This document shows, piece by piece, positions 21,880-23,070 of a stretch of DNA of 23,070 bases. The position numbers were made by a program, and so were the translations under genes. The DNA is from CALKAL01 sp051846895 (GTDB lineage Bacteria; Bacillota; Bacilli; Bacillales; Alkalibacillaceae), in the NCBI GenBank assembly GCA_051846895.1, contig JBPYCQ010000024.1, positions 1 to 23,070 on the forward strand. The letters are read 5' to 3'. Within the stretch, counting starts at the first letter, position 1, and every line of letters starts with the position of its first letter. The notes beneath the pieces were generated by a model. The model saw nothing but the letters and a program-made list of their open reading frames with translations. It was not told the origin of the DNA and made no database searches.

Positions 21880-22956
21880 TCAGCCTGCCAGTAATTGTAG
21901 GTCTTTCAAAAAGGCTTCCTTTGCTGTACGATAACTTAATATTTTACGTGGTATGTTATTAATCCATTGCTGGATTCGGTTGATTGTGTTAGCTGATATA
22001 TCAGCTAGGCGTTTCCCTTTGGGAATGAATCTACGGATTAACTTGTGTTGGTTTTCTTTCGTTCCACGCTCATATGATGCATAGGGACGAGCAAAGTAAA
22101 CATCTGTTATATCTGTAAGTGCTTCATAAATGCCGGCGAATTCAGAACCATTGTCTGACGTGATTGATTTGAACAAGCTGCTCGCTTGATTACCTATTCT
22201 TTCACAAAGCTGCTTCATGGCTTGATCAACATAATCTTGAGACTTCTGATCAATCTTGAATATGATTTCGAAGCGTGTCTTTCGCTCTACGAGCGTTAAT
22301 AATACAGGGTCATCTTTTGTTTTTGTACCAATTAATGTGTCGATTTCCCAATGTCCAAACTGTTCTCTTGTATCTACTTTCTCTGGACGGTCTTTAATCG
22401 ACGGGCCGAGTACTCGGCGATTTTCTCGATAAGTTGGGGAATCATTTCTTGGTTTACGAGAAACCTTTTCAAGCAAATCAATGTTTTTTGTTTTCATGAT
22501 ACCGCGATCAATCCAATGATAAAGCGTTGATGTACAAGGGATAAGATCAGACGGGAAGAGTTTTTCTTTCACCGCTCGTCCCACAACCATATCTGGTGAC
22601 CAACCCTCATGTAACATCTTCTCGTCTGCCCAGCTTGTAAATGAATCATCCAGTAACCATTTTGGACTTCGTCCACAGTGTTGTCGGTTCCGAAGATAAA
22701 TTTGATAATCAGAATCAGCGGAATAGCTATATTGATCGTATTCATATACTTTGTCGTTATGAACTTGTCGTTGCTTAATCGTACGCACTGTTCCACGGTT
22801 AACCGCATTATTAATCGTTTGTGCTGCTCGACCTAATATGAGTGCAATCTTACGATTTGAGTATCCTAGTTCTTTATAACCTTCAATCTTTACACGTTCT
22901 TCGTAGGTTAAGTGTTTTCCTTTACGTGAGTTTATGTTATCTTTTACTTGGGTCAT
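21880..22956 (-). CDS. IS30-family transposase
   Basis: The 358-aa protein has an N-terminal helix-turn-helix region, HLTYEERVKIEGYKELGYSN followed by RKIALILGR, and the IS30 DDE core: first Asp in GHWEIDTLIG, second Asp in ITSDNGSEF, and Glu in YERGTKENQHKLIRRF. These motifs, and the SYRTAKEAF C terminus, identify the IS30 family. No frameshift or internal stop is seen, so the enzyme may be active. The ATG at 22956 is preceded by AGGAGTG, and both start codon and spacer lie in the downstream arm of a 14-bp inverted repeat. Its activity would join the ends of the element and insert it elsewhere. It is the last gene of the window. Confidence 0.95.
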   Translation of the reverse strand: MTQVKDNINSRKGKHLTYEERVKIEGYKELGYSNRKIALILGRAAQTINNAVNRGTVRTIKQRQVHNDKVYEYDQYSYSADSDYQIYLRNRQHCGRSPKWLLDDSFTSWADEKMLHEGWSPDMVVGRAVKEKLFPSDLIPCTSTLYHWIDRGIMKTKNIDLLEKVSRKPRNDSPTYRENRRVLGPSIKDRPEKVDTREQFGHWEIDTLIGTKTKDDPVLLTLVERKTRFEIIFKIDQKSQDYVDQAMKQLCERIGNQASSLFKSITSDNGSEFAGIYEALTDITDVYFARPYASYERGTKENQHKLIRRFIPKGKRLADISANTINRIQQWINNIPRKILSYRTAKEAFLKDLQLLAG

Positions 22957-23014
22957 GTGAATTCACTCCTATATCGATTGGTGGTACTTTCAATATAGCA
23001 GAATTCACATGACC
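22951..23014 (-). promoter_or_regulatory. hairpin that can hide the transposase start codon, with internal extended -10
   Basis: GGTCATGTGAATTC (22951-22964) and GAATTCACATGACC (23001-23014) are perfect 14-bp inverted repeats 36 nt apart. The ATG and part of the ribosome-binding spacer are in the transposase-proximal arm. Between the arms an extended -10 (TGCTATATT, 22992-23000 on the minus strand) is positioned so that transcripts from it begin after the outer arm. Confidence 0.65.
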
Positions 23015-23070
23015 TTTTTACTTTTTTGTAAAAGAGTTAGCTAGTGGCTAACTTGATTATACAATCCAGC

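Larger units (their letters stand above)
21728..23054. mobile_element. IS30-family insertion sequence, apparently complete
   Basis: Terminal inverted repeats start AAGTTAGCCACT at 21728 and end AGTGGCTAACTT at 23054 (12 of 12 paired), with weaker similarity further in. The transposase gene fills most of the element on the minus strand. Its length of about 1.33 kb is slightly long for IS30; the extra bases are the palindrome-containing tail at 21728-21879. A target-site duplication could not be confirmed. The right boundary is within 16 bp of the window end. Confidence 0.75.

Noticed and set aside
22569..22808. Minus-strand frame inside the IS30 transposase gene
   Set aside because: Out of frame with the transposase, which is intact; no own signals seen.

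Overview
The window is AT-rich chromosomal DNA from a spore-forming member of the Bacillaceae. The evidence is the strong AGGAGG-type ribosome binding sites, intrinsic terminators after most genes, two tandem SspH-type small acid-soluble spore protein genes, a probable spore-coat-like protein and several Bacillus-type genes (YhaQ/YhaP-like ABC transporter, FrnE-like DsbA protein, TraB/GumN proteins). I cannot name the species. A halophilic or alkaliphilic lineage near Bacillus is only an impression.

Layout. Positions 1-1090: the 3' part of a DDE transposase gene that runs off the left edge, followed by a 154-bp imperfect inverted repeat that looks like a small hairpin element. 1246-1392: an unlisted 48-aa membrane peptide gene on the minus strand. 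1631-3344: a two-gene unit, a DUF2268-type zinc-protease-like protein and a double-GNAT acetyltransferase. 3546-6581: a large RND permease. 6732-8787: a coat-like Met/Tyr/Gly-rich protein, an SGNH hydrolase and a convergent FrnE-like oxidoreductase. 8961-11139: a two-gene ABC exporter (NatAB/YhaQP type). 11237-11520: a GC-rich minisatellite of about 14 units of 20-21 bp. 11621-12373: a permuted papain-like (YiiX-type) cysteine amidase/peptidase. 12539-12706: a second unlisted small membrane peptide gene with its own terminator. 12930-14192: a 3-hydroxybutyrate-dehydrogenase-like SDR and the sspH pair. 14239-15542: a coiled-coil protein and a divergent DoxX-like membrane protein. 15543-18893: three minus-strand genes encoding a stand-alone caspase-like (DUF4347-like) protein, a membrane TraB/PrgY protein and a lipoprotein that joins leucine-rich repeats to a TraB/GumN domain. 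19086-20264: an acetyl-CoA acetyltransferase. 20378-21441: a TetR regulator co-transcribed with a two-TM protein. 21728-23054: an apparently intact IS30-family element.

The most interesting parts are four. First, a cluster of three peptidase-fold genes (caspase-like plus two TraB/TIKI-like) with no assigned role. Second, a TetR/two-TM operon whose promoter holds two TGACA-N3-TGTCA palindromes, one lying exactly between -35 and -10. Third, an IS30 element with a 14-bp inverted repeat arranged to hide its transposase start codon in read-through transcripts but not in transcripts from its own promoter, plus a 46-bp perfect palindrome behind the gene. Fourth, the structured minisatellite beside the YiiX-like gene. 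Most other genes look like ordinary Bacillaceae core or accessory genes.

No rRNA, tRNA, CRISPR array, prophage or replication origin was recognised.
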